Assembly (NCBI RefSeq): GCF_039539005.1
Contig: NZ_BAABCP010000001.1
Location: 372,001-436,000, forward strand
Source: Microbacterium soli
GTDB taxonomy: Bacteria > Actinomycetota > Actinomycetes > Actinomycetales > Microbacteriaceae
Direction of reading: 5' to 3'
DNA length: 64,000 nucleotides
In this document: piece by piece, positions 33,412 to 42,014 of the stretch
Layout of the letters: each line of letters starts with the position of its first letter
Numbering within the stretch: position 1 is the first letter of the stretch
Notes under the pieces: model-generated
What the model was told of the DNA's origin: nothing
The model's input: only the letters and a program-made list of their open reading frames with translations
The model's database searches: none
Translations under genes and position numbers: made by a program

Positions 33412-34629
33412 CTACGGGATGCGGTAGAAGGTGTCGGCGAGCCCGTACATCGACAGGATCCACAGCCACTGCGCGAGCAGGCACAGCCCCAGCATCCCCC
33501 ACCGGCGCAGGCGCGAGCGCGACGACGCCGGCGCACCCCACAGCGGGGTCAGCGGCATGAGCAGTCGCAGGGTGCTGGACTGAGGGAAGAACACCGCCAG
33601 CAGGTACAGCAGGTAACTCGCGCTCCACAGCCTGATCTCCGGGCCGAGCCTGCGCACCGATGGATCTCGCAGGAGCAGCACGGCGGCCGTCGCCACGAGC
33701 AGCACCAGCAGCGTCCACCCGACCCACGGCGGAAGACCCGCCCGTCCCACCCAGAACTCCGCTCCCCGCACGAACCCCTCGAAGGGGACGAACTCGGGCG
33801 ACGCGTCGACGATCCAGTTCCGCCGCCATGCCAGCTCGGTGCGCAGGTAGCCGGACGGGTCGCCCGTGACCAGCCCGCAGATCACCTGCCAGGCGAACCC
33901 GACGACCGTCGACAGCACGCCCAGGGCGACGATGTGCACGACATGTCGGACCGGCAGCGGTTCGCGATCACGGCGCACCCATCGCAGGATCCCGTGCAGG
34001 CCCAGGAACAGCGCGAAAGCGAGGATGCTCGGCCGCGTGAACCCCATCACCGGAAGGATCAGATAGAGCCGACCGTATCGGCGCCGCAGCACGGCTTCGA
34101 GCGCCAGCAGCAGCAGGAGCACGAACAACGACTCGGCGTACCCCACCTGGAACAGCGCGGCCAGCGGACCCGCGGCGAAGAAGGCCACCGCCCAGAGCGC
34201 CGCCGAGGCCCCGATGCGCGGGCTCAGCATGCGATGCAGCACCAGGCACGCCAGATACCCGGAGACCAGGGACACCGTCAGCGCGCCCACCGCCCAGTCG
34301 CCGAACCCCACCCCGTCGGACACGTACGCGTACACCGGCATGAACGCCCAGGCGTTCTCCCCGACCAGGCCGTCGGGCGTGACCGGCAGCGTCGACGGGT
34401 AGCCGTGCACCGCGACCCACCAGTACCACTGCCCGTCCCAGCCGACGATGAACTCGCGCAGACTCGGGGCGACGCCGAACCGCGACAGGGAGGTGGAACG
34501 CCCGGCCGCGAGCAGCAGGAAGGCCGTCGTCACCAGTCGCGCGAGCAGGTAGACGACCGCGATGCGGCCGGACACCGGCATCCGCACCCAGTGCCGCAGG
34601 GCGGCGGGAGTCAGGATGCGGTCAGCCAC
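33412..34629 (-). CDS. PIG-V-like GT-C membrane mannosyltransferase
   Basis: Polytopic membrane glycosyltransferase of about 405 residues with roughly ten hydrophobic segments. The first extracytoplasmic loop carries GWDGQWYWWVAVHGYP, whose Asp matches the catalytic acidic residue of the PIG-V family (GT76). It probably transfers mannose from polyprenyl-phosphate mannose to an envelope glycan or lipid; the acceptor is unknown. The GTG at 34629 overlaps the dapE end by 19 bp; ATG 34581 is an alternative. The 112-bp gap downstream to the DUF3117 start shows no gene. Confidence 0.8.
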   Translation of the reverse strand: MADRILTPAALRHWVRMPVSGRIAVVYLLARLVTTAFLLLAAGRSTSLSRFGVAPSLREFIVGWDGQWYWWVAVHGYPSTLPVTPDGLVGENAWAFMPVYAYVSDGVGFGDWAVGALTVSLVSGYLACLVLHRMLSPRIGASAALWAVAFFAAGPLAALFQVGYAESLFVLLLLLALEAVLRRRYGRLYLILPVMGFTRPSILAFALFLGLHGILRWVRRDREPLPVRHVVHIVALGVLSTVVGFAWQVICGLVTGDPSGYLRTELAWRRNWIVDASPEFVPFEGFVRGAEFWVGRAGLPPWVGWTLLVLLVATAAVLLLRDPSVRRLGPEIRLWSASYLLYLLAVFFPQSSTLRLLMPLTPLWGAPASSRSRLRRWGMLGLCLLAQWLWILSMYGLADTFYRIP

Positions 34630-35684
34630 GCCCGAAGTCCGCGCTCGACCTCGCCGATCTGGGCGAGGGGAACCCGTTCCTCGTCGTGATGGGCCAGATG
34701 CGAGTCGCCCGGTCCGTAGTTGACGGCGGGCACGCCCAGGGCCGAGAACCTCGCCACATCCGTCCACCCGTACTTGGCGCGCGCTTCGCCGCCCACGGCG
34801 GAGAGGAAGCGCTGCGCGATGGGGACGTCCAGCCCGGGCCTGGCACCCGCCGCGGCATCCGTGACCTCCACCTCGAAGCCCTCGAACGCCGCGCGCACGT
34901 GCGCCTCGGCGTCCGCCACCGACCTGCTCGGCGCGAAGCGGTAGTTGACCTCCACCTCGCACAGATCGGGGATGACGTTGCCCGCCACCCCGCCGCGGAT
35001 GCCCACCGCGTTCAGGCCCTCCCGGTAGCCGAGCCCCTCCACCGTGATCTCCCGGGCGCGGTACTCGGCGAGTCTGCTGAGGATGGGCGCGGCGCCGTGG
35101 ATGGCGTTCTCTCCCACCCAGGATCGTGCACTGTGCGCACGCACGCCGCGCGTGCGGATGACCGCGCGCATCGTGCCGTTGCAGCCGCCCTCGACACGGC
35201 CGCCGGTGGGCTCGCCGAGGATCGCGAAGTCGGCGGCGAACAGGTCGGGGCGCTGCGCCGCCAGGCGGAAGAGCCCGTTGCGGGACTCAGCGACCTCCTC
35301 GTTGTCGTACCACATCCACGTGATGTCGGCGTCCGCGGCGGTCAGCTCGGCGGCGAGCTTGAGCTGCACGGCCACGCCGGCCTTCATGTCGACGGCGCCG
35401 CGCCCCCACAGGTGGGGAACACCGTCGATGTCCACGTTCCGCGTGGGCAGATTGTCGTGGATGGGCACGGTGTCGATGTGACCCGCGATCACGACCCGCT
35501 GCGGTCGTCCGAACGCGGTGCGCGCGACGATGGTGTCGCCGTGCCGGCTGACCTCCAGGTGCGGATGCGCGCGCATCGTCTGCTCGATCTCGTCAGCCAG
35601 CCGGGCCTCGTCGCCCGAGACGCTCGGGATGTCGCAGATCGCACGCGTGATGTCAGCAGCGGATGCGGTCAGATCGATCACCAT
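34611..35684 (-). CDS. dapE: Succinyl-diaminopimelate desuccinylase
   Basis: M20 metallohydrolase of 357 residues that releases succinate to give LL-diaminopimelate in the succinylase branch of lysine and peptidoglycan precursor synthesis. Zinc ligands and catalytic residues are visible: GHIDTVP, GAVDMKAG, the Glu pair in DNEEVAES, GEPTGG and the C-terminal GPGDSHLAHHDEE. ATG 35684 follows TAGGGT by six bases of G, so it is leaderless. It is divergent from dapD with only 64 bp between start codons. Confidence 0.95.
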   Translation of the reverse strand: MVIDLTASAADITRAICDIPSVSGDEARLADEIEQTMRAHPHLEVSRHGDTIVARTAFGRPQRVVIAGHIDTVPIHDNLPTRNVDIDGVPHLWGRGAVDMKAGVAVQLKLAAELTAADADITWMWYDNEEVAESRNGLFRLAAQRPDLFAADFAILGEPTGGRVEGGCNGTMRAVIRTRGVRAHSARSWVGENAIHGAAPILSRLAEYRAREITVEGLGYREGLNAVGIRGGVAGNVIPDLCEVEVNYRFAPSRSVADAEAHVRAAFEGFEVEVTDAAAGARPGLDVPIAQRFLSAVGGEARAKYGWTDVARFSALGVPAVNYGPGDSHLAHHDEERVPLAQIGEVERGLRAWLTAS

Positions 35685-35690
35685 CCCCCC

Positions 35691-35696
35691 ACCCTA
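35691..35696 (-). promoter_or_regulatory. -10 element TAGGGT, leaderless start of dapE
   Basis: TAGGGT, six bases (GGGGGG), ATG at 35684. Confidence 0.55.
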
Positions 35697-35736
35697 AACC
35701 CCCGCGTCCTGCCCGCCGTGCGCGGGCGTCCCGCGC

Positions 35737-35742
35737 TAGCGT
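35737..35742 (+). promoter_or_regulatory. -10 element TAGCGT, leaderless start of dapD
   Basis: TAGCGT, six bases (TGACGG), ATG at 35749. The dapE and dapD -10 elements are 40 bp apart, so their -35 regions overlap. Confidence 0.55.
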
Positions 35743-35748
35743 TGACGG

Positions 35749-36711
35749 ATGCACAGCACTCGAACGGTCTGGGGCGAGGGCCTCCGCACGATCGCCTCCG
35801 ACGGCACCGTCCTGGACTCCTGGTTCGCGCGGATCGGCCTGGGCGGGCGGGCGGATGCCGAGGACGGCGCATCCGCGGATGCCGGGACGGGGCCGTTCAC
35901 GGGCGAGGTGGCCGACGACGTGCGCGGCGTGCGCATCGAGCGCGTGTCCCTGCGCGCCGACCTGGACGCGCCGGTCTCCTCCACGCCGGATGCCTACCTG
36001 CGCCTGCACGCGCTGTCGCACCTGCTGGTGAGGCCCAATGCCCTGAACCTGGACGGCATCTTCACCCATCTTCCGATCGTCGCCTGGACCAGTGCGGGCC
36101 CGATGCTGCCGGCAGAGGTCACCGAGCGTCGACCGCTGCTGCAGCGCCACGGCATCCAGGTTCAGGGGCTGGACAGATTCCCCCGCATGACGGACTACGT
36201 GCTGCCTCAAGGAGTGCGCATCGCCGACGCCTCCCGCGTGCGCCTGGGGGCGCATCTGGCGCCCGGGACGACGGTCATGCACGAGGGGTTCGTGAACTTC
36301 AACGCGGGCACGCTGGGCGCCTGCATGGTGGAGGGGCGCATCTCGCAGGGCGTGGTCGTCGGGGACGGCAGCGACATCGGCGGCGGCGCATCGATCATGG
36401 GCACCCTCTCCGGCGGAGGGGCGCGCCGCATCTCGATCGGCGCGCGGACGCTGCTCGGCGCCAATGCGGGCGTGGGCATATCCCTGGGCGACGACTGCGT
36501 CGTCGAGGCGGGGCTGTACCTCACGGCCGGCACCAAGGTGGTGCTGGCCGACTCGACACCGCTGCCGGAGGGCGGCAGACCCACGGTGAAGGCCGCCGAG
36601 CTCTCCGGACAGCGGGGACTGCTGTTCCGCCGCCACTCCCTCACGGGGGCGGTCGAGGCCGTCCGCCGGACAGGGGACGGCGTCGAGCTCAACGCGGTGC
36701 TGCACGCCTGA
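35749..36711 (+). CDS. dapD: Tetrahydrodipicolinate N-succinyltransferase
   Basis: Trimeric left-handed beta-helix acyltransferase of 320 residues that transfers succinate from succinyl-CoA to tetrahydrodipicolinate. The hexapeptide-repeat region lies at about 160-265 (VRIADASRVRLGAHLAPG, MVEGRISQGVVVGDGSDIGGG), and the Actinomycetota-type N-terminal domain precedes it. The ATG is fixed by the leaderless -10 element. With divergent dapE and nearby dapC, three of the four succinylase-branch steps are encoded within about 5 kb. Confidence 0.95.
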   Translation: MHSTRTVWGEGLRTIASDGTVLDSWFARIGLGGRADAEDGASADAGTGPFTGEVADDVRGVRIERVSLRADLDAPVSSTPDAYLRLHALSHLLVRPNALNLDGIFTHLPIVAWTSAGPMLPAEVTERRPLLQRHGIQVQGLDRFPRMTDYVLPQGVRIADASRVRLGAHLAPGTTVMHEGFVNFNAGTLGACMVEGRISQGVVVGDGSDIGGGASIMGTLSGGGARRISIGARTLLGANAGVGISLGDDCVVEAGLYLTAGTKVVLADSTPLPEGGRPTVKAAELSGQRGLLFRRHSLTGAVEAVRRTGDGVELNAVLHA

Positions 36712-36774
36712 CATACGGCGACGCCCCGGAGCAGCATCGTCAGGGCGCGCACAGCAGCGACCGTCCAGCGCTGC

Positions 36775-36780
36775 TAGGCT
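36775..36780 (+). promoter_or_regulatory. -10 element TAGGCT for the second DEAD-box helicase gene
   Basis: TAGGCT about 158 bases before the ATG would give a leader RNA of roughly 150 bases, unusually long for this window. Confidence 0.4.
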
Positions 36781-36901
36781 GTTTCCGGCGCCCCTCGCTG
36801 AGCGAGACGTCTGCGTCGTCGACACACTTCCGCACCGGCATCCGGCAGCGGTCACACCTCGAGCGGCGAAACGATGCGCGAACCCGCGCCGTCGCCACCA
36901 T

Positions 36902-36920
36902 TGCGCAGGACCCCTGCGCA
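36902..36920 (+). other. Hairpin in the leader of the second DEAD-box helicase gene
   Basis: TGCGCAGG (36902-36909) pairs perfectly with CCTGCGCA (36913-36920) around ACC, 17 bases before the ATG and just upstream of the GAAAGA ribosome binding site. It could affect translation or mark a regulated leader. Confidence 0.45.
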
Positions 36921-36937
36921 CTTCTCCGAAAGATCCC

Positions 36938-38305
36938 ATGCCCTCCTTCCTCTCCCTCGGCGTGCCCGCCGTCCTCGCCGATGTGCTCGCCGCCGACGGC
37001 AAGACCGACGCCTTCGCCATCCAGCGCGACACTCTGCCCGATTCCCTCGCCGGCCGCGATGTCCTCGGACGCGGCCGCACCGGCAGCGGCAAGACCATCG
37101 CCTTCGCCCTCCCCCTCGTCGCGCGCCTCGCCGCATCCGGGCACCGCACGCGCGCCGCCCGCCCTCGCGGGCTCGTGCTGGCGCCCACCCGCGAGCTGGC
37201 CTCGCAGATCGCCGGCGCCGTCGCCCCGCTCGCCGCGGCCGTCGGCCTGCGCGTCACCACCGTGTTCGGCGGAGTCAGCCAGCGTCCGCAGGAGCAGGCT
37301 CTGCGCGCGGGCGTCGACATCGTCGTCGCCTGCCCCGGCCGGCTCGAAGACCTCATGAAGCAGGGCGTCGTCTCGCTGGACGCCGTGGAGATCGCGGTGC
37401 TCGACGAGGCCGACCACATGGCGGACCTGGGGTTCCTGCCCGGTGTCACGCGCATCCTCACCGCCACGCCGAAGAACGGTCAGCGGCTGCTGTTCAGCGC
37501 CACCCTCGACCACGGCATCGACACGCTCGCCAGGCGCTTCCTGCACGACCCCGTCAGGCATGAGGTCGACGAGGCCAGCGTGCCCGTCGGCGAGATGACG
37601 CACCGCGTGCTGGTCGCCGCCGACTCCGACGCCAAGAAGCGCCTCGTCGAGGACCTGGCGTCCGGTCTCGGCCGCCGCATCCTGTTCACGCGCACCAAGC
37701 ATCACGCGAAGAAGCTCGCCAAGCAGCTGACCTCGGCCGGCATCCCCGCCGTCGACCTGCACGGGAACCTCAGCCAGAACGCCCGTGAGCGCAACCTCGC
37801 GGCGTTCAGCGCCGACCCCGCCGACGGCGGCGCACGGGTGCTCGTGGCCACCGACGTCGCCGCGAGAGGCGTGCACGTCGACCACGTCGAACTCGTCGTG
37901 CACGTCGACCCGCCTGTGGAGCACAAGGCGTACCTGCACCGCTCCGGTCGCACCGCGCGCGCGGGCGAGGCCGGCACGGTCGTCACCGTCACGCTCCCCG
38001 AGCAGCGCCGCGATGTGAAGGACATCCTCCGCAGAGCGCGCGTCTCGGTCCCGCTCGAGGACGTGACACCGGCGATCATCGACGAGCTCGTCGGCGAGCG
38101 TGCGGCGAAGGTGAAGCACGTCCCCGCGGTTCAGCAGCCCCAGGGCAGGCCGAAGGCGAAGCCCGCGCAGACCGTCGGCGGGCGCCCGGCGGGTGGCCGT
38201 TCGCACCGCCGCCGGTCCGGCCGTGGCGGGGATGGCGTGCAGCGCGGAGACGCCGGTCGCGCCCGCACGGGTTCGCGCCGGGTCAGCCGCCCGCAGGGGC
38301 GCTGA
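36938..38305 (+). CDS. DEAD-box RNA helicase (second copy) with Arg/Gly-rich tail
   Basis: RNA helicase of 455 residues. The Q motif region AFAIQRDTLP, Walker A GRTGSGKT (about 45-52), DEAD in VLDEADHM, SAT in LLFSATLDHG and HRSGRTARAG are all present. The tail after about 385 is rich in Arg, Gly and Gln and probably binds RNA. It differs from the first helicase in sequence and has a shorter tail, so the two are not recent duplicates. It has a long leader with a hairpin. It is convergent with gltA across 36 bp. Confidence 0.93.
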   Translation: MPSFLSLGVPAVLADVLAADGKTDAFAIQRDTLPDSLAGRDVLGRGRTGSGKTIAFALPLVARLAASGHRTRAARPRGLVLAPTRELASQIAGAVAPLAAAVGLRVTTVFGGVSQRPQEQALRAGVDIVVACPGRLEDLMKQGVVSLDAVEIAVLDEADHMADLGFLPGVTRILTATPKNGQRLLFSATLDHGIDTLARRFLHDPVRHEVDEASVPVGEMTHRVLVAADSDAKKRLVEDLASGLGRRILFTRTKHHAKKLAKQLTSAGIPAVDLHGNLSQNARERNLAAFSADPADGGARVLVATDVAARGVHVDHVELVVHVDPPVEHKAYLHRSGRTARAGEAGTVVTVTLPEQRRDVKDILRRARVSVPLEDVTPAIIDELVGERAAKVKHVPAVQQPQGRPKAKPAQTVGGRPAGGRSHRRRSGRGGDGVQRGDAGRARTGSRRVSRPQGR

Positions 38306-38341
38306 GCCCGAGCATCCGATCCGCGGCGCGGCCTCCCGCGC

Positions 38342-39631
38342 TCAGCGCGCGGGGTAGGCGCGCTCGGTCGAGCCGACGTACAGCTGCTGCGGGCGACCGA
38401 TCTTGGTCTGCGGGTCGAGGTTCAGCTCACGCCACTGGGCCAGCCAGCCCGGCAGGCGTCCGATCGCGAAGAGCACCGTGAACATGCGGGTCGGGAAGCC
38501 CATCGCCTTGTAGATGACGCCGGTGTAGAAGTCGACGTTGGGGTACAGGCGGCGCTCCTTGAAGTAGTCGTCCGCGAGAGCGATCTCCTCGAGCTCCTTG
38601 GCGAGGTCGAGCAGCGGATCGCTGACGCCGAGGGAGGCGAGCACCTCATCGGCCGCCTCCTTGACGAGCTTGGCGCGCGGGTCGTAGTTCTTGTAGACCC
38701 GGTGGCCGAAGCCCATCAGCTTGACGCCCTCCTCCTTGTTCTTCACGCGCTCGACGAAGCGCTGCACGCTCTGGCCGGAGTCGCGGATCTGGCCGAGCAT
38801 CGTGAGGACGGCCTCGTTGGCGCCGCCGTGCAACGGGCCGGAGAGCGCCTGGATGCCGGCGGAGATGGAGGCGAACTGGTTCGCTCCGGTCGAACCGACC
38901 AGGCGCACCGTGGAGGTGGACGCGTTCTGCTCGTGGTCCTCGTGCAGGATCAGCAGCAGTTCGAGCGCCCTCGACATGACGGGGTCGATCTCGTACGGTT
39001 CGGAGTTGACGCCGAAGTTGAGCTTGAGGAAGTTGTCGACGAAGCTCAGCGAGTTGTCCGGGTAGAGGAACGCCTGGCCGACGCTCTTCTTGTGCGCGTA
39101 CGCGGCGATCACCGGGAGCTTGGCGAGCATGCGCACCATGTTCAGCTCGACGTGCTCGGGGTTGGCGGGGTCGGTCTGGCCCTCGTAGTAGGTCGAGAGC
39201 GCGGCGACGGCCGACGAGAGCACCGACATCGGATGCGCGGTGTGCGGCAGTGCCGTGAAGAAGTGCTTGAGGTCCTCGTGCAACAGGGTGTGCCGCCGGA
39301 TCCGCTCATCGAAGTCGGCGAGCTCGGTGGCTGTGGGCAGTTCACCGTAGATGAGCAGCCAGGCGGTCTCCAGGTAGCTGCAGTTCTTCGCGATCTGCTC
39401 GATCGGGTAGCCGCGGTAGCGGAGGATGCCCTTGTCGCCGTCGATGAACGTGATCGTCGACTTGGTGGACGCGGTGTTGACGTACCCGTAGTCCAGGCCG
39501 GTGTAGCCGGTCTGCCGCGTCAGCGTCGAGAAGTCGATGCTGCCCGCACCGCTGGTCGATGGCAGCAGGGGGAACTCCGCACTCGTGTCACCGATCGTGA
39601 GAGTCGCCTTGTCGGGCTGAGCTGCGCTCAC
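38342..39631 (-). CDS. gltA: Citrate synthase
   Basis: Type II (hexameric-type) citrate synthase of 429 residues, condensing oxaloacetate with acetyl-CoA in the TCA cycle. Visible catalytic regions are GPLHGGANEAVL, GFGHRVYKNYDPRA and the Asp in YPNVDFYTGV. The frame is open from an ATG at 39649, but that ATG lies before an AGGAGG that sits five bases upstream of the GTG at 39631, so the GTG is the better start. The 159-bp upstream region (39632-39790) must hold its promoter: a TAGGCT on the minus strand near 39721 is one candidate -10. Confidence 0.95.
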   Translation of the reverse strand: MSAAQPDKATLTIGDTSAEFPLLPSTSGAGSIDFSTLTRQTGYTGLDYGYVNTASTKSTITFIDGDKGILRYRGYPIEQIAKNCSYLETAWLLIYGELPTATELADFDERIRRHTLLHEDLKHFFTALPHTAHPMSVLSSAVAALSTYYEGQTDPANPEHVELNMVRMLAKLPVIAAYAHKKSVGQAFLYPDNSLSFVDNFLKLNFGVNSEPYEIDPVMSRALELLLILHEDHEQNASTSTVRLVGSTGANQFASISAGIQALSGPLHGGANEAVLTMLGQIRDSGQSVQRFVERVKNKEEGVKLMGFGHRVYKNYDPRAKLVKEAADEVLASLGVSDPLLDLAKELEEIALADDYFKERRLYPNVDFYTGVIYKAMGFPTRMFTVLFAIGRLPGWLAQWRELNLDPQTKIGRPQQLYVGSTERAYPAR

Positions 39632-39790
39632 GCCAACCTCCTGCTGCATCTGTGTCGTCGTGGACGATGTCTGGTGCCTTGTAGCGCCTGCCGGTGATCG
39701 GCCGCATCGCCCCTACAGCCTAGCGGCGCAGAAAGCATACTGTGACATCCACCAAGAGATGATGGATTCAGTGGGGAAAAGCGACAAACT

Positions 39791-40903
39791 TCAGACGACG
39801 GATGCAGCAAGGCGCGCCGCCGCCTTCTCGACCCTCTCCAGAGGAGCCGTCAGGGAGACGCGCACATGATCCGCGGAATGATCGCCGTAGAAGTGGCCGG
39901 GGCCGGCGAGGATGCCGAGCCGTGCGAGACGGCCCATGGAGTCCCAGGCGTCGCGGTCCTCCGTCGCCCACAGGTACAGCCCCGCCTCCGACCCGTCGAT
40001 GCGGAACCCCGCCGCGCGGAGGGCGGGCACCAGCAGCTCCCTGCGCTGACGGTAGAGCTCCTTCTGCCGGGCGACATGCTCGTCGTCTCGCAGCGCCGCC
40101 GTCATCGCGTGCTGCACGGGCACCGGGGGCATGAGGCCCAGATGCCGGCGGGCAGTGAGAAGGTCTCCGATGATCCGCGCGCAGCCCGCGACGAACGCCG
40201 CGCGGTACCCCGCGAGGTTGGACTGCTTGCTCAGCGAGTAGACGCTCAGCAGCCCGGATCGGGTACCGCCGGTCACGCGGGGGTCGAGCACGGAGGGGAT
40301 CGGCTGCGTCGCCCAGGGTCCGTCCCAGCCCAGCTCCGCATAGCATTCGTCGGATGCCAGCACCGCACCCAGCTCGCGGGCGCGACGGACCGCCGCCGCG
40401 AGCTCCTCGACGCCCCATGTGCGTCCGTCGGGATTCCCCGGGGTGTTGATCCAGGCCAGCTTCGTCCCCTGCGGCCAGTCGGCCGGGTCGTCGACGGCGA
40501 CCGGCGTCGCCCCGGCGACGGTCGCGCCGACCGCATAGGTCGGGTAGGCGACACGCGGATGCACGACGACATCGCGCTCGCCGAGCCCGAGCAGCGTGGG
40601 AAGCAGCGCCACGAGCTCCTTGGAGCCGATGGTCGGCATGACATCGGCCGCCGAGAGTCCCGGGACGCCGCGACGCCGGGCGTACCACGCCACGATGGCC
40701 TCCCGCAGCGCCGCGGTGCCCACGGTCTGCGGGTACGCATGCGCGTCGGTCGCCCGAGCCAGCGCGGCGCGGATCACCTCCGGCGTCGGGTCGACCGGAG
40801 ATCCGATGGAGAGGTCGACGAGGCCGTCAGGATGCGATGCGGCCTGCTCCCGGTACGGCGCCACGGCGTCCCAGGGGTACTCGGCGAGGTCGCGGACCCC
40901 CAC
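39791..40903 (-). CDS. dapC: Succinyldiaminopimelate transaminase
   Basis: PLP-dependent class I/II aminotransferase of 370 residues making N-succinyl-LL-diaminopimelate. The PLP lysine is Lys226 in YSLSKQSNLAGYR. NTPGNPDG and SDECYAELGW are the usual cofactor-contact motifs. The gene directly follows fdxA (its GTG start touches the ferredoxin stop), an order kept in many Actinomycetota, which together with dapD/dapE nearby supports DapC over a generic aminotransferase. Confidence 0.9.
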   Translation of the reverse strand: MGVRDLAEYPWDAVAPYREQAASHPDGLVDLSIGSPVDPTPEVIRAALARATDAHAYPQTVGTAALREAIVAWYARRRGVPGLSAADVMPTIGSKELVALLPTLLGLGERDVVVHPRVAYPTYAVGATVAGATPVAVDDPADWPQGTKLAWINTPGNPDGRTWGVEELAAAVRRARELGAVLASDECYAELGWDGPWATQPIPSVLDPRVTGGTRSGLLSVYSLSKQSNLAGYRAAFVAGCARIIGDLLTARRHLGLMPPVPVQHAMTAALRDDEHVARQKELYRQRRELLVPALRAAGFRIDGSEAGLYLWATEDRDAWDSMGRLARLGILAGPGHFYGDHSADHVRVSLTAPLERVEKAAARLAASVV

Positions 40904-41224
40904 TCACTGCCCCTGCGGAGGCAGCGCCGAGACGATGGCATGGTCGTACGGCAGCACGCCGACCTTGGCCGCACCGCCGGGCGATCCGATCTCGTCGAAG
41001 AACTCGACATTGGCCTTGTAGTAGTCCGCCCACTCCTCGGGCAGGTCGTCCTCGTAGAAGATCGCCTCGACGGGGCAGACCGGCTCGCAGGCGCCGCAGT
41101 CCACGCACTCGTCGGGGTGGATGTAGAGCATCCGCTCACCCTCGTAGATGCAGTCAACGGGGCATTCATCGACGCAGGCGCGGTCCTTGACGTCGACGCA
41201 GGGAAGGGCGATCACATACGTCAC
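40904..41224 (-). CDS. fdxA: Seven-iron ferredoxin
   Basis: Ferredoxin of 106 residues with one [3Fe-4S] and one [4Fe-4S] cluster, an electron carrier in the cytoplasm. Cysteines lie at 9, 17, 21, 25, 40, 43, 46 and 50, one position shifted from Azotobacter ferredoxin I, where 24 is the free Cys. GTG 41224 follows TAGACT by six bases (leaderless). It is first in a unit with dapC. Confidence 0.95.
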   Translation of the reverse strand: MTYVIALPCVDVKDRACVDECPVDCIYEGERMLYIHPDECVDCGACEPVCPVEAIFYEDDLPEEWADYYKANVEFFDEIGSPGGAAKVGVLPYDHAIVSALPPQGQ

Positions 41225-41230
41225 CCCTCA

Positions 41231-41236
41231 AGTCTA
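41231..41236 (-). promoter_or_regulatory. -10 element TAGACT, leaderless start of fdxA-dapC
   Basis: TAGACT, six bases (TGAGGG), GTG at 41224. The element lies just within the 3' end of the upstream membrane protein gene. Confidence 0.5.
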
Positions 41237-41644
41237 CGACGCGTCCGACCCCGGCAGCCCCGTGGCGGTTCCCGCTCCGGAGAGCCTGCGCAGCCGCGAC
41301 GTGTCCGGCCACATCACCGCGAGCAGGACGATGCCCGCGGCCACGTACATCCAGATGTTCCCGAGCGGCGTGTTCGGCACGACGACGGATCCGCCCGGAC
41401 CGCGCTGGGAGATCACGACGATGAGCGTCATCATCCCGACTCCCGCCGAGAGCACCGCCCAGCGGTCGCCGGTCAGCGCCCGCAGAGCGATCAGCAGCGT
41501 CGCGCCGGCCACTGCCCCGAGGATCAGCCCCACCGGGATGGGCCCCAGCACGTAGCTGTGCGCGATCGTGGCGGCCACTCCGTACACGGCGCCCACGATC
41601 GCCGCGGTGAGCCAGGACAGCCCCCGGGAGATCACTGATCGCAT
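41234..41644 (-). CDS. Four-helix membrane protein (DUF6113-like)
   Basis: Membrane protein of 136 residues with four hydrophobic segments and a Thr/Gly-rich tail, resembling Microbacteriaceae proteins labelled DUF6113; function unknown. ATG 41644 follows TAGGCT by six bases (leaderless). Its stop is nine bases upstream of the fdxA start, and the fdxA -10 element overlaps its last codons. Confidence 0.75.
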   Translation of the reverse strand: MRSVISRGLSWLTAAIVGAVYGVAATIAHSYVLGPIPVGLILGAVAGATLLIALRALTGDRWAVLSAGVGMMTLIVVISQRGPGGSVVVPNTPLGNIWMYVAAGIVLLAVMWPDTSRLRRLSGAGTATGLPGSDAS

Positions 41645-41650
41645 TCGGAC

Positions 41651-41656
41651 AGCCTA
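41651..41656 (-). promoter_or_regulatory. -10 element TAGGCT, leaderless start of DUF6113-like gene
   Basis: TAGGCT, six bases (GTCCGA), ATG at 41644. Confidence 0.5.
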
Positions 41657-41699
41657 TCCCCGCATCCCCGGGCGGGGCGCAAGCACGCGCTCCTCGCAC

Positions 41700-42014
41700 T
41701 CACACGGCCAGGCCCGTCAGCCGCAGCAGCGCCGCGACGACGGCGGCACCCACCACGACGACGAGGAACGACTGCCGCATCCACAGCAGCCCCGCCGCCA
41801 CGAGGACGGCCGGCACCCTGGCATCCACCAGGATCTCCTGCCCCGCCCCCAGCGACTGCACAGCGACCAGCGCACCGAGCAGAGCCACGGTCAGCAGATC
41901 CGAGATCCGCGCCGGACGGGGCGCTTCCAGCAGCCGCGGCGGGACGAGGTAGCCGAACGCCTTCAGACCCACGCAGACGCAGGATGCCAGCAGCACGGCA
42001 CTCCACACGCTCAT
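41700..42014 (-). CDS. azlD: Branched-chain amino acid exporter subunit AzlD
   Basis: Small membrane protein of 104 residues with three to four hydrophobic segments, the AzlD partner of AzlC. Together they export branched-chain amino acids and some analogues. The ATG overlaps the azlC stop (ATGA), giving coupled synthesis of the two subunits. Confidence 0.88.
   Translation of the reverse strand: MSVWSAVLLASCVCVGLKAFGYLVPPRLLEAPRPARISDLLTVALLGALVAVQSLGAGQEILVDARVPAVLVAAGLLWMRQSFLVVVVGAAVVAALLRLTGLAV

Noticed and set aside
18424..39746. The 13-mer AGCATACTGTGAC occurs just before the RhlE-type helicase start (18424-18436) and upstream of gltA (39734-39746).
   Set aside because: Some 13-mer repeats are expected by chance in 64 kb, the copies sit in different contexts, and no palindrome or shared neighbour function supports an operator.
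39660..39869. Plus-strand frame of 69 codons in the gltA upstream region.
   Set aside because: It overlaps the dapC 3' end, has no ribosome binding site or -10 spacing like its neighbours, and reads as non-protein sequence.
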